Source: CAZEVY01 sp964515555 (lineage in GTDB: Bacteria > Acidobacteriota > Terriglobia > Bryobacterales > Bryobacteraceae). Taken from it: a DNA stretch of 43,228 nt. Of this stretch, positions 15,863 to 23,917 are shown piece by piece (positions within the stretch are counted from its first letter, which is position 1; the number at the start of each line of letters is the position of its first letter). The stretch spans positions 1-43,228 of the forward strand of contig CAZEVY010000036.1 in assembly GCA_964515555.1 (NCBI GenBank). Reading direction: 5' to 3'. Both the position numbers and the translations under genes were made by a program. The notes beneath the pieces are model-generated. The model had not been told where the DNA came from, searched no databases, and saw nothing but the letters and a program-made list of their open reading frames with translations.

Positions 15863-17212
15863 ATGCGAATCCGCAGACACTTGGGCCGGCTGCTCGACTG
15901 GATCTACAGCGGCCTCCAGCCGCGCTTTCCCCACTGGCCGATCCAGTGGATGGGGCGCGCGCCCGCGCCCGGCGCCGGCACAGTCGCCTACTACCTGTGG
16001 CAGTTTCCCTGTCACAGCCAGACGTTCATCGCGCGCGAGATCGCCGCGCTGCGCCGCGCGGGAGTGCCGGTGGAAGTGATCGCCGATGTTCCCGAGGACG
16101 GCTCCGCGGCGCCAGACGCCGAGGGAGCGTCGTGCTACCTGATGTCGGCGCTGCATCCGCGGCCGCCGGCGCGGCACGCGGCCCGCTTCGGGGCCCACCC
16201 GTTCCGGTATCTGAACCTCCTCGCCTACGTCGTCTTTCACCGGCACAGCCGCTACAAGTCGTGGCAGGAAGACCTGCACGTGTTCACGATGGCGCTGCAC
16301 CTGGCGAGCGCGCTCGACGAGCGCGCCGCCGGCCGGCTGCACGCGCCCTGGGCGGACCGCTGCGCTTTCGTCGCGCTGGTGGCCGCGCGGATGCTGCGAA
16401 TCCCCTACAGCGTGCAGGCCCGCGCCCACGAGCTCTATCGGGAGGATTCGCGCGACGCGCTCGGCGAGAAGTTCGAGAGCGCCAGTTTCATCGTCACCAA
16501 CGCCGAGTGCAACCGCCGCGAAATCGAGCGCTGGCTGCGGCCGGGGGCGCGCGCGAAAATCCGCGTCATCTACGAGGGCGTGCCCATCGCCGATTTCGCT
16601 CCGCCGCGGCGAGGCGGCTCATCCGCGCCCGCGAGGATCGTCTCGGTGGCGCGGCTGGTGGAGCAGAAGGGCCTGGTCCACCTGCTGCGGGTTTGCGCGC
16701 GATTGAGGGAAAATGGACTGTTGTTCCACTGCGAAATCGTGGGCGGCTCCGACGAGCCTGGCGAGATGAACTACTACGTCGCGCTGAGGAAGATGCATCG
16801 ACGCCTCGACCTGGGCGGCTGCGTGTCGCTTCTCGGCCGCCGGACGACGCCGCAGGTGCTCGACGCATTGCGCCGCGCCGATCTGTTCGTCCTCCCCTGC
16901 GTGTTCGCTCCCGGTGGCGCGCAGGACGTGACGCCCAACTCCATCCTGGAGGCCATGGCGATGGGACTGCCCGTGGTCTCCAGCCGCCTCGCCGGAATCC
17001 CGGAACTCGTCGAGGACGGCGTAACCGGGCTGCTGACCGAGCCCGGCGACGAGGACGCGCTCTACGCCGCCGTCACGCGGCTCATCGGCGACCCCGGCCT
17101 TCGCGATCGCCTGGGGGCCGCGGGGCGACGCCGCGCCGAAGAGCGCTTCGACATCGGCAGGAATATCGCCACCTACGTGGAGTTGTTCCGGGGCGTCCAT
17201 GCCGGGAATTAG
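15863..17212 (+). CDS. GT4-family glycosyltransferase
   Basis: A 449-residue glycosyltransferase of the retaining GT-B type. It resembles colanic-acid WcaL/AmsK-like enzymes: N-terminal YYLWQFPCHSQTFIAREIAA, central SVQARAHELYREDSRDALGE, and the linker RVIYEGVPIADFAPP. The donor domain has RIVSVARLVEQKGLVHLLRV, FVLPCVFAPGGAQDVTPNSI and the sugar-nucleotide motif EAMAMGLPVVSSRLAGIPEL. It should add a hexose to a growing surface polysaccharide on the inner face of the membrane. The ATG at 15863 follows the previous stop by 5 nt, and the 3' end overlaps the ABC permease gene by 14 nt. Confidence 0.88.
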   Translation: MRIRRHLGRLLDWIYSGLQPRFPHWPIQWMGRAPAPGAGTVAYYLWQFPCHSQTFIAREIAALRRAGVPVEVIADVPEDGSAAPDAEGASCYLMSALHPRPPARHAARFGAHPFRYLNLLAYVVFHRHSRYKSWQEDLHVFTMALHLASALDERAAGRLHAPWADRCAFVALVAARMLRIPYSVQARAHELYREDSRDALGEKFESASFIVTNAECNRREIERWLRPGARAKIRVIYEGVPIADFAPPRRGGSSAPARIVSVARLVEQKGLVHLLRVCARLRENGLLFHCEIVGGSDEPGEMNYYVALRKMHRRLDLGGCVSLLGRRTTPQVLDALRRADLFVLPCVFAPGGAQDVTPNSILEAMAMGLPVVSSRLAGIPELVEDGVTGLLTEPGDEDALYAAVTRLIGDPGLRDRLGAAGRRRAEERFDIGRNIATYVELFRGVHAGN

Positions 17213-18068
17213 TCCGAACGGCGGCGCCGCGCTCGAAACCGACGACACGCCGGTCGTCATCCGCAGCGAACGCGCCTGGCCGCCGCTCAACCTGGGCGAG
17301 CTGCGCGGCTACCGCGACGTCATGACCGCGCTGGTCGGCCGCGAGATCAAGACGCGCTACGCGCAGACCGCGGTCGGCATGGGTTGGGTGGTGCTCCAGC
17401 CGGTCCTCACCACCGTGGTCCTCACCGTCCTGCTGGGCCGCTTTGTGCGCGAGGGCGCCGAGGGCGTCCCGTATTCGCTGTTCGCCTACAGCGGGCTGAC
17501 CTGCTGGATCTACTTCACGCACGTGCAGACCAAGGCGTGCGCCTGCCTGGTGTCGAACGCCAACCTGGTGTCGAAGGCGTATTTCCCGCGGCTGCTGCTG
17601 CCGCTGGCGACGGCGGTGGGCGGGCTGGTGGATCTGGGCGTCGCCGGCGCGGGCCTGATCGCGCTGATGGCGTGGCACGGCGTGGCGCCGGGAGCTGCGA
17701 TTCTGGCGCTGCCCCTGGCGCTGGCCCTGCTGCTGACGACGGCGCTCGGCGCTGGAGTCTGGCTGGCGGCGCTGAACATGCGCCATCGCGATATCGCGCA
17801 CGCGCTGCCGTTCGTGATGCAGATCGCCTTTTTCCTGACGCCCGTCGCCTACCCGATCGGCGTGATCCCGGCCTCGCTCCAGCGGCTGACGGCGTTGAAC
17901 CCCATGGCGGGCGTCATCGAGGCGTTCCGCTTCGCGATCTTCGGCGGCTACCCGATCTCGCTCCCGTCGATCGCCGTATCGGCGGCCGCCGCCGTCACCG
18001 TGCTGATCGGCGGACTCTACTGGTTCCGCCGCGAGGAACAGACCTTCGCCGACATGGGGAACCTGTGA
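17199..18068 (+). CDS. ABC-2-type polysaccharide export permease (Wzm/TagG-like)
   Basis: A 289-residue integral membrane protein. A cytoplasmic N-tail ends in GELRGYRDVMTALVGREIKT, followed by RYAQTAVGMGWVVLQPVLTT, the family's amphipathic entry and first membrane segment. Further hydrophobic helices include LLLPLATAVGGLVDLGVAGA, AAILALPLALALLLTTALGA and VMQIAFFLTPVAYPIGVIPA, giving about six. The last of these, with LNPMAGVIEAFRFAIFGG, is typical of O-antigen/teichoic-acid exporters. It pairs with the ATPase that follows (GTGA overlap at 18065-18068) and should export the glycan made by the cluster. It overlaps the upstream glycosyltransferase by 14 nt. Confidence 0.92.
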   Translation: MPGISPNGGAALETDDTPVVIRSERAWPPLNLGELRGYRDVMTALVGREIKTRYAQTAVGMGWVVLQPVLTTVVLTVLLGRFVREGAEGVPYSLFAYSGLTCWIYFTHVQTKACACLVSNANLVSKAYFPRLLLPLATAVGGLVDLGVAGAGLIALMAWHGVAPGAAILALPLALALLLTTALGAGVWLAALNMRHRDIAHALPFVMQIAFFLTPVAYPIGVIPASLQRLTALNPMAGVIEAFRFAIFGGYPISLPSIAVSAAAAVTVLIGGLYWFRREEQTFADMGNL

Positions 18069-18838
18069 GCCGATTCGCCATCCGCGCCGAGGGGATCGGC
18101 AAGCGCTTCCGGCGGCGGCACGGCAACCCCTACCGCGGCCTGCACGAGACGCTCGACTCGTTCGCCCGGCGCTGCCTTCCGAAGGGCGCGCCGCGTTCGG
18201 AAAGCGACGCCTACCTGTGGGCGCTGCGCGGCGTCTCCTTCGAGATCGCGCCCGGCGAGGTGGTGGCGGTGATCGGTCCCAACGGCGCGGGCAAGTCGGT
18301 TCTGTGCAAGGTGCTCTCGCGCGTCACCACGCCGACGGAGGGGCGCGCCGAGCTGCGCGGGCGCATCGGCTCGATGCTCGAGGTCGGCGTCGGGTTTCAC
18401 CCCGATCTGACCGGGCGGGAGAACGTCTACTTCAACGCCGCCATTCTCGGAATGAAGACCGGGGAGACGCGCCGCAAGTTCGACGAGATCGTCGCCTTCT
18501 CGGAGATCGAGGAGTTCATCGACACGCCCGTGAAGCACTACTCAAGCGGCATGCGCATGCGCCTGGGGTTCTCGGTGGCCGCGCACATGGAGCCCGAGAT
18601 TCTGCTGATCGACGAAGGCCTGGCCGTGGGCGACGAGGCCTTTCAGGAGAAGTGCCGCCGGCGGCTCCGGCAGGTCATCGCCGACGGGCGCACGCTGCTG
18701 CTGGTGAGCCATCAGCGCAAGGTGATCGCCGAGCACTGCACGCGCGCGATCCTGCTCCAGCACGGCTGCATCGCCGCCGACGGTCCGGCGTCCGAGGTGA
18801 TGGACCGCTACTTCGCCCCGGTGCAGGCGTCGATATGA
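18065..18838 (+). CDS. ABC transporter ATP-binding subunit (Wzt/TagH-like)
   Basis: A 257-residue ATPase that powers the permease just upstream. Walker A is GPNGAGKS (71-78), the signature is YSSGMRMRLGF near 158-168 (the form typical of polysaccharide exporters rather than LSGGQ), Walker B is ILLIDEGLAVGDE near 179-191, and the H-loop is in LLLVSHQRKV. The N-terminal RFRRRHGNPYRGLHETLDSF, before the first strand, is also family-typical. It ends soon after the ATPase fold and lacks the C-terminal carbohydrate-binding domain found in O-antigen Wzt proteins such as that of E. coli O9a, so glycan recognition probably lies elsewhere. The GTG at 18065 overlaps the permease TGA, and its own TGA overlaps the next ATG. 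Confidence 0.92.
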   Translation: MSRFAIRAEGIGKRFRRRHGNPYRGLHETLDSFARRCLPKGAPRSESDAYLWALRGVSFEIAPGEVVAVIGPNGAGKSVLCKVLSRVTTPTEGRAELRGRIGSMLEVGVGFHPDLTGRENVYFNAAILGMKTGETRRKFDEIVAFSEIEEFIDTPVKHYSSGMRMRLGFSVAAHMEPEILLIDEGLAVGDEAFQEKCRRRLRQVIADGRTLLLVSHQRKVIAEHCTRAILLQHGCIAADGPASEVMDRYFAPVQASI

Positions 18839-20037
18839 GCCTGCGCGACGCCGTTCGAATCGCGGTGCTCCGCACCAATCCGTACTGGCCGTTCTCGCGG
18901 CTGAACCGCATCCCCTACGCCGCGGCCGTCGCGGCGGTGCGGCGCTCCTGGCGCGATCGGAGCGAGATTCGCGGCGTCTACCTGCGCAACAGCCTGGCCG
19001 ACGGCGGCTGGATTCCGGGATCGAGCGACATCGACCTGACGGTCGCGATCCACGCCGGCATCGCGCTCGACGACGAGTACCGGTTCCTGGGCGAGTTCTG
19101 GAGGGATTACGACCGCCTGCGCCGCCGCTACCCGATGATCGGCGAGGTCGACCTGGTCGACGAGCGCGAGATCGGCCTGCTGAATCGCGCCAAGGCGCAC
19201 CATCCGGCGCCGGCGCGGTCGACGCTGCTGTGCGGCGACGGCGTCGCTGATGCGGTGAGCGCGGCCGTCTCCGGCTGGGAGCATCGCGCGCTGGGCATGG
19301 CGCTCTCCTGGTACCTGGATGAGTTCACGCCGCTGCTGGCGAAGCCGCGCACCCGTGTCCGGGACGCGCTGCTGCTGCGCTATGCGCGGAAGTTCCGGCG
19401 GCTGCTGGAGCCGGTCGCCGGCGAGATGGAGGCGCCGCCGCCCGAGCCCTTCGAGGCGGAGGATATGCGCGGCTACGCGCTCGCGATTCTCGATCGCGCG
19501 GCCAGATTGCTGGAGCCGTCGGCCGGCGCCGCGCCGGCGGAAGCGGTCGACGTCGGCGATGCGCATCTCACACCGGCGCTGTTTGCCTATCTGGTGCGCC
19601 ATTTGCGCCCCTTTGAGTACCGGGTCCGCATGGAGTCGGGTGCCCCGGCGTTCGCCGCGACCCTGCCGCCGCCCGACGCCGCCGCGATGTCGCGCTATGC
19701 ACGATACTCGATCCCGAGCCTGCTGCTGTTTCCGCGCGGCCGCTCGCTCATCGGCGGCGAGGGCTGGCCGGCGGCGCTGCGCTGGATCGTCGAACACGCG
19801 CTGCTGCTGGCGCTGCACCTGGCCGGCGAGCCGCTGACGCACGACCAGACGTCAATGCGCGCCCTGTCGCGGAGCTGCTTCGCGGAGACGTGGGCGGAGC
19901 TGCGTCGGGTGCAGGAACGGCTGGCCGCGGGCGACGCCGGGGGCGCGCGGCGGGACGCCTTCCGCCTGGCGCGCCGGCTCTCGATGGACATTCGCGGAAA
20001 ACTGAGTACTCGAACGGTGGCATGGCTCGCATCGTAA
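18835..20037 (+). CDS. DNA-polymerase-beta-type nucleotidyltransferase domain protein in export operon
   Basis: A 400-residue protein. The clear motif is GSSDIDLTV with Gly62, Ser63, Asp65 and Asp67, and a third acidic residue at Asp106 (GEVDLVDE): the metal triad of the pol-beta nucleotidyltransferase superfamily, used to transfer NMPs to proteins, antibiotics or RNA. It is not the sugar-phosphate nucleotidylyltransferase fold normally found in polysaccharide loci. About 260 C-terminal residues are helical and unrecognised (for example RDALLLRYARKFRRLLEPVA and LRRVQERLAAGDAGGARRDA), perhaps a substrate-binding helical domain. The ATG at 18835 overlaps the ABC ATPase TGA, and its end overlaps the next glycosyltransferase by 16 nt, so it is tightly co-expressed. 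The function is unknown; modification of a lipid carrier, a glycan or a transferase is a guess. Confidence 0.72.
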   Translation: MSLRDAVRIAVLRTNPYWPFSRLNRIPYAAAVAAVRRSWRDRSEIRGVYLRNSLADGGWIPGSSDIDLTVAIHAGIALDDEYRFLGEFWRDYDRLRRRYPMIGEVDLVDEREIGLLNRAKAHHPAPARSTLLCGDGVADAVSAAVSGWEHRALGMALSWYLDEFTPLLAKPRTRVRDALLLRYARKFRRLLEPVAGEMEAPPPEPFEAEDMRGYALAILDRAARLLEPSAGAAPAEAVDVGDAHLTPALFAYLVRHLRPFEYRVRMESGAPAFAATLPPPDAAAMSRYARYSIPSLLLFPRGRSLIGGEGWPAALRWIVEHALLLALHLAGEPLTHDQTSMRALSRSCFAETWAELRRVQERLAAGDAGGARRDAFRLARRLSMDIRGKLSTRTVAWLAS

Positions 20038-21095
20038 GCGTCTACCATGCGGCGTCCGAAGGAATCGTCCTTCGCGACATGTCGTGCATCCGGTGGCTGA
20101 AGATCGCCGAGGCGCTGGCACGCGCCGGCCACGAGGTGGACATCGCCACCAACGAGGCGGGCTGGCGCACCGATCCCACGCTGGTCGCGCTGGCGCCGAA
20201 TCTGCGGCGCGTGCCGCTGGCGGCGGTGCGATGGACGGACTACGACGTCGTCAAGACCGTCTTCCACGGCGGCTTCGAAACCCTGGAAAAGTACGGCGGC
20301 GCCGGACACCCCTTCATCGTCTCGAAGCTCGGCTCCGTGGTGGGGCCGCGCGACATGGCAGGTGTGTACTTCTACGGCGCGATGCGCGCGGGGCTGTGGG
20401 CGACACAGGAGAAGATCCATCGCGCGAGCCGCTACGTCACCGTGCTGAGTCCGCAGGCCGAGGCGCTGTGGCGCGAATGCCACGGACCGCGCGGCGGCTT
20501 CGTGCTCGTGCCCGGGGGCGTCGACGCGAATATCCCTCCCGCCCCGGCCGAAAGTCCGTTTCCGAACGACAGCGCCAGGAAGTGCCTCTTCGCAGGCAAC
20601 GTGTACACGCTCGACTATCAGGGCGAGGCCAACCGAGTCCTGACCGGAAAGCTGAACGATCTGGGCCGGCTCCTCGCCGCGGACGGAATCCGGGTGTATT
20701 TCCTCGGTAATGGCGACCTCGATAGGCTGAACTCGCGGTATGTCACCAATCTCGGCAACGTGCTGTACGAAAGGTCGTGGGACTATTTCCGCCACGCCGA
20801 TGCGGGAATCGTGGTATCGGCCGGCCCGTTCATGCACAACAACGAGAGCTCCAAGATCTATCATTACCTGCGCGCGGGCCTGCCGGTGGTGAGCGAGGAG
20901 GGTTTCCCGAACGACCACGTCGTGCGCGAGTCGGGGCTCGGCTTCGTGGCGTCCAACGGCGACATGGGGCGCATGGCGGAGTTGATTCGCGAGGCGGTCG
21001 CGGCGCGCTGGGACCGGGAGCGGGCGGTCGGGTATGTCCTCGCGCGGCACACCTGGGACGTGCGGGTGCGGGCGTACCAGGGGGTTCTCCCGTAG
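20022..21095 (+). CDS. Glycosyltransferase (GT-B type)
   Basis: A 357-residue transferase starting MARIVSVYHAASEGIVLRDM at 20022, 16 nt inside the end of the nucleotidyltransferase gene; GGTGG stands close before the ATG. It has RWLKIAEALARAGHEVDIAT (N-domain entry helix), RYVTVLSPQAEALWRECHGP, VLVPGGVDANIPPAP (interdomain linker) and a donor-site segment NNESSKIYHYLRAGLPVVSE, in which the glutamate and the LRAGLPVV stretch are typical of GT4/GT1-like folds. The product is probably an inner-membrane-associated step in building the exported glycan; the sugar is unknown. The stop at 21095 is followed by the first AT-rich inverted-repeat element. Confidence 0.8.
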   Translation: MARIVSVYHAASEGIVLRDMSCIRWLKIAEALARAGHEVDIATNEAGWRTDPTLVALAPNLRRVPLAAVRWTDYDVVKTVFHGGFETLEKYGGAGHPFIVSKLGSVVGPRDMAGVYFYGAMRAGLWATQEKIHRASRYVTVLSPQAEALWRECHGPRGGFVLVPGGVDANIPPAPAESPFPNDSARKCLFAGNVYTLDYQGEANRVLTGKLNDLGRLLAADGIRVYFLGNGDLDRLNSRYVTNLGNVLYERSWDYFRHADAGIVVSAGPFMHNNESSKIYHYLRAGLPVVSEEGFPNDHVVRESGLGFVASNGDMGRMAELIREAVAARWDRERAVGYVLARHTWDVRVRAYQGVLP

Positions 21096-21113
21096 GTCGG
21101 CAGTCTCATTATT

Positions 21114-21239
21114 GGCCTCAGATGAACGCAGATGAACGCAGACAAGAAAACACAAAGCGGGAATAGGAGTTTACGAAACATATTATATATGCCTTCGTTG
21201 TTTTTTTTTATCTGCGTTCATCTGCGTTCCTCGGCGGCC
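21114..21239. repeat. AT-rich inverted-repeat element, copy A
   Basis: About 126 bp. The left arm contains GATGAACGCAGATGAACGCA and the right arm TATCTGCGTTCATCTGCGTT, which can pair, around an AT-rich core with ATTATATATGCC and a run of T. The core aligns with copy B (GGAGTTTA, GAAACATA, TATATGCCTTCGTTG). It follows the glycosyltransferase stop at 21095 and precedes a truncated GT2 gene. No transposase is present. Its composition contrasts strongly with the GC-rich flanks. Confidence 0.75.
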
Positions 21240-21263
21240 ACTAATGAGCCCGTTGCATAAGAC

Positions 21264-21461
21264 ATGAGCGCCACCCTGCCCGGTGCATCCGTCGTCGTCG
21301 CCGTCTACCAGGCGGAGACGACCCTGGAGGATTGCATCGCCTCGCTGCTGGCGCTCGACTATCCGCGGGACCGACGCGAGCTGTTGTTCGTCGATAACAA
21401 TTCGCCCGCGGACGCGGACCATGTAGGAGATTCTCAGGCAAGCTCATATAGCCGCAGATGA
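21264..21461 (+). pseudogene. Truncated duplicate of the family-2 glycosyltransferase
   Basis: The first 46 codons match the start of the intact gene at 21580 almost residue for residue (SVVVAVYQAETTLEDCIASL, then LLFVDNNS). After NNS, 24 bp (8 codons) are missing relative to the intact copy; the match resumes for HADHV and ends near 21428. About 20 bp later the left arm of repeat copy B supplies the last codons (SRR) and the TGA at 21459-21461. The catalytic DxD region is absent, so the product cannot be a working transferase. The 66-residue peptide is probably a remnant of a tandem duplication of repeat plus gene 5' end. Confidence 0.82.
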
Positions 21462-21554
21462 ACGCAGATAGGACAACACAAGACAGAAATGGGAGTTTAA
21501 GAAACATACTATATATGCCTTCGTTGCTTTGTTTTATCTGCGTTCATCTGCGGC
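21451..21554. repeat. AT-rich inverted-repeat element, copy B, with perfect 20-bp arms
   Basis: Left arm GCCGCAGATGAACGCAGATA (21451-21470) and right arm TATCTGCGTTCATCTGCGGC (21535-21554) are exact reverse complements, 64 bp apart. The interior is AT-rich and homologous to copy A. An RNA of it would fold into a long hairpin. It sits 25 bp before the intact GT2 start and cuts off the truncated GT2 copy. I recall similar CGCAGATGAACGCAGAT words in intergenic regions of unrelated environmental bacteria, but could not check. Confidence 0.85.
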
Positions 21555-21579
21555 CAATAATGAGCCCGTTGCATAAGAC

Positions 21580-22452
21580 ATGAGCGCTTCGCTGCCCGGT
21601 GTATCCGTCGTCGTCGCCGTCTACCAGGCGGAGGCGACCCTGGAGGACTGCATCGCCTCGCTGTTGGCGCTCGACTATCCGGAGGACCGGCGCGAGCTGT
21701 TGTTCGTCGACAACAATTCCACCGACGGGTCGGCGGCGATACTGGCGCGGCACGCGGACCATGTACGAGTGCTGACCGAGCCGAGGCAGGGCCCGGCCGC
21801 GGCGCGCAACCGGGGGATCGGCGCGGCGCGGAACGAGGTGGTCGCGTTCACGGACGCCGACTGCGTGGTGGACCCGGGCTGGCTGCGCGCGCTGGTCGCG
21901 CCGCTGGCCGATCCTCAGATCGGCGTGAGCGGCGGGCGGATACTGGCGCGCGAGCCGGCCGGCGCCATCGAGCGCTTCGGCGAGACGATCCACGACCATC
22001 GGCAGGCGCTCTGCTACCGGCCGCCTTACGCCATCACGATGAACTGGGCGTCGCCGCGGAGGCTGTTCGCCGAGCTTGGCGGTTTCGACGAGCACCTGCT
22101 GCGCGGCGAGGACGTGGATTTTTCCTACCGCGTCTTCGAGCGCGGTCTGGGCTTCGCTTGTGCGCCGGAGGCGGTGGTGCGCCATCGCAACGAGCACACG
22201 CTGGGCGGACTGCTGCGGGAGGGCTTCACGCACGGCTTCCACGCCGTTCCGGTGCTGCGCAAGCACCACCGCCTGATTCTGCGCCAGGGCTACGAGGTGA
22301 AATTCTGGCGTGCCCTGGCGGTCCCCCGCGGCCTGCTCTCGCCGCGCGTGTGGCGGAGACGGGATCGCGAGCTGTTCGCGGCCGTCTTCGCGGCGGGCAA
22401 GAGGGCGGGCCGGCTATGGGGGTCGGCCCGGTTTGGCTGGTGGGGCTTGTGA
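21580..22452 (+). CDS. Family-2 (GT-A) glycosyltransferase
   Basis: A 290-residue inverting glycosyltransferase. The N-terminal nucleotide-binding strand is VSVVVAVYQAEATLEDCIAS, the acidic stretch is LLFVDNNSTDGSA, and the metal/nucleotide DxD is DAD at residues 92-94 (VAFTDADCVVDPGW). The acceptor-side element ELGGFDEHLLRGEDVDFSYR carries the catalytic-base ED motif. It should add one sugar to the glycan made by this cluster. The ATG at 21580 lies at an ATGA overlap with a 7-codon open frame starting inside the end of the repeat region (21558), and no ribosome binding site is evident. It ends 4 bp from the convergent response-regulator gene, with no room for a terminator. Confidence 0.88.
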   Translation: MSASLPGVSVVVAVYQAEATLEDCIASLLALDYPEDRRELLFVDNNSTDGSAAILARHADHVRVLTEPRQGPAAARNRGIGAARNEVVAFTDADCVVDPGWLRALVAPLADPQIGVSGGRILAREPAGAIERFGETIHDHRQALCYRPPYAITMNWASPRRLFAELGGFDEHLLRGEDVDFSYRVFERGLGFACAPEAVVRHRNEHTLGGLLREGFTHGFHAVPVLRKHHRLILRQGYEVKFWRALAVPRGLLSPRVWRRRDRELFAAVFAAGKRAGRLWGSARFGWWGL

Positions 22453-22456
22453 GCGG

Positions 22457-23917
22457 TCAGCCCTTCTCCGACTTTTTCCGAATCGGAACCTCCAGCCGTT
22501 TAATCTTCTGGTTCAGCGTCGAGAGCGGAATGTTGAGCGCCGCGGCGGCCTCGGTCTGGCTGCCGTTCACGGCGTCCAGGCGCTCCATGATGATGCGGCG
22601 CTCGTAGTCGGCCACGATCTCGAACAGCGACGCGTCGGCGGCCAGCGACCCCTTCTCGTCGCGCCGGATGCCCAGGCCGCCGGCGTGCAGAAGGTGCTCG
22701 GGCAGTACCGCCGCCGGCACCTCGGGCGCCTGCGCCAGCACGACGGCGCGCTCGACGGCGTTCTCCAGCTCGCGCACGTTGCCGGGCCAGGCGTGCTCCA
22801 TCAGGATCTGCATGGCCTCGGGCTCGAAACGCAGCAGCGGGCGTCCGGCGGAATCCAGGAATTTCTCGTTCTCCTCGCAGTATTTCCTGAAAAAGTGGTC
22901 GATTAAAGCCGGAATGTCCTCCTTACGGTCGCGCAGGGGCGGCAGCACGATGTTGATCACGTTGAGACGGTAGTAGAGGTCCTCGCGGAAGCGCCCCTCC
23001 TCCACCATGCGCTTGAGGTCGGCGTTGGTGGCCGCCAGAATCCGGACGTCCACCTTGACCGTCTCGCCCGAGCCCAGCGGCATGAACTCGCGGTGCTGGA
23101 TGACACGCAGCAGCTTGGCCTGCGTCTCCGGGCCGACCGTGGCGATCTCGTCGAAGAAAATCGTGCCGCGGTTGGCGATCTCGAAGTAGCCCTTCTTGTT
23201 GGTGTCGGCGCTGGTGAAGGCGCCCTTCACATGACCGAACAGCGTCGACTCCAGCAGATCGGGCGGCAGCGCGCCGCTGTTGACCGGCACGAACGGGAAC
23301 TCGGCGCGCGCCGAGGCGGCGTGAATCGCCTTGGCGACCAGCTCCTTGCCGGTGCCGGTTTCGCCGGTGATCAGCACCGTGGAGCGGCTGGGCGCCACCT
23401 GCGCCACCAGGTCGAGCATCCGCAGCAGGCGCTCGCTCTTACCGACGATGTTGGGGAAGCTGTAGCGCTGCTTGAGGGCGCGCTTGAGCAGCGCGTTCTC
23501 GCGGGCCAGCCGGCGGCGGCCGAGCATCGAGTCGATCTCGATGAGCAGCTTCTCGTTGTTCCAGGGCTTGGCGATGAAGTTGTCGGCGCCGCGCTTCACG
23601 GCTTCGACGGCGGCCTCGAAGGAGCCGAACGCGGTGATCAGGAAGATGGGCGTCTCGCGGTCGCGGCGGCGAATCTCCTCGATGACCTCCATGCCGGAGC
23701 GGTCGGGCAGCATCAGGTCGAGCAGGATCAGGTCGTAGAGCGCGTGGTCGACGCGCTGGAGCGCTTCGGCCGCGGTGGAGGCCAGGTCGACCCGATAGCC
23801 CTCCATTCCGAGCAGCGTCTCGAAGCTCTCGCGGATGTCGGCCTCGTCGTCCACCACCAGGATGCGGCCGGCGGAAACGGGCTCGGGCGCGGTCTCGGGG
23901 ACGGGGGGTTCAGGCAT
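22457..23917 (-). CDS. NtrC-family sigma-54-dependent response regulator
   Basis: A 486-residue transcription activator. The receiver domain (about 17-135) has acidic residues DD at 23-24, phospho-acceptor Asp67 (LILLDLMLPDRSG) and the lysine of AKPW near 115. The AAA+ domain has Walker A GETGTGKE, the sigma-54 contact loop GAFTSA (canonical GAFTGA, Gly to Ser), Walker B GTIFFDEI and the arginine-rich RFREDLYYRLNV. The C-terminal Fis-type helix-turn-helix is near SQTEAAAALNIPLSTLNQKI. It should drive sigma-54 promoters upon phosphorylation by the kinase upstream. The ATG at 23917 lies 8 nt inside the kinase gene's end, so the two are coupled. No sigma-54 promoter was identified in the window. 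Confidence 0.93.
   Translation of the reverse strand: MPEPPVPETAPEPVSAGRILVVDDEADIRESFETLLGMEGYRVDLASTAAEALQRVDHALYDLILLDLMLPDRSGMEVIEEIRRRDRETPIFLITAFGSFEAAVEAVKRGADNFIAKPWNNEKLLIEIDSMLGRRRLARENALLKRALKQRYSFPNIVGKSERLLRMLDLVAQVAPSRSTVLITGETGTGKELVAKAIHAASARAEFPFVPVNSGALPPDLLESTLFGHVKGAFTSADTNKKGYFEIANRGTIFFDEIATVGPETQAKLLRVIQHREFMPLGSGETVKVDVRILAATNADLKRMVEEGRFREDLYYRLNVINIVLPPLRDRKEDIPALIDHFFRKYCEENEKFLDSAGRPLLRFEPEAMQILMEHAWPGNVRELENAVERAVVLAQAPEVPAAVLPEHLLHAGGLGIRRDEKGSLAADASLFEIVADYERRIIMERLDAVNGSQTEAAAALNIPLSTLNQKIKRLEVPIRKKSEKG

Noticed and set aside
21114..21554. Insertion sequence
   Set aside because: Two inverted-repeat elements are present but no transposase or clear target duplication; they are listed as repeats only.
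22450..22460. Terminator between the GT2 and response-regulator genes
   Set aside because: Only 4 bp lie between the convergent stops and no hairpin with a T-tract was found.
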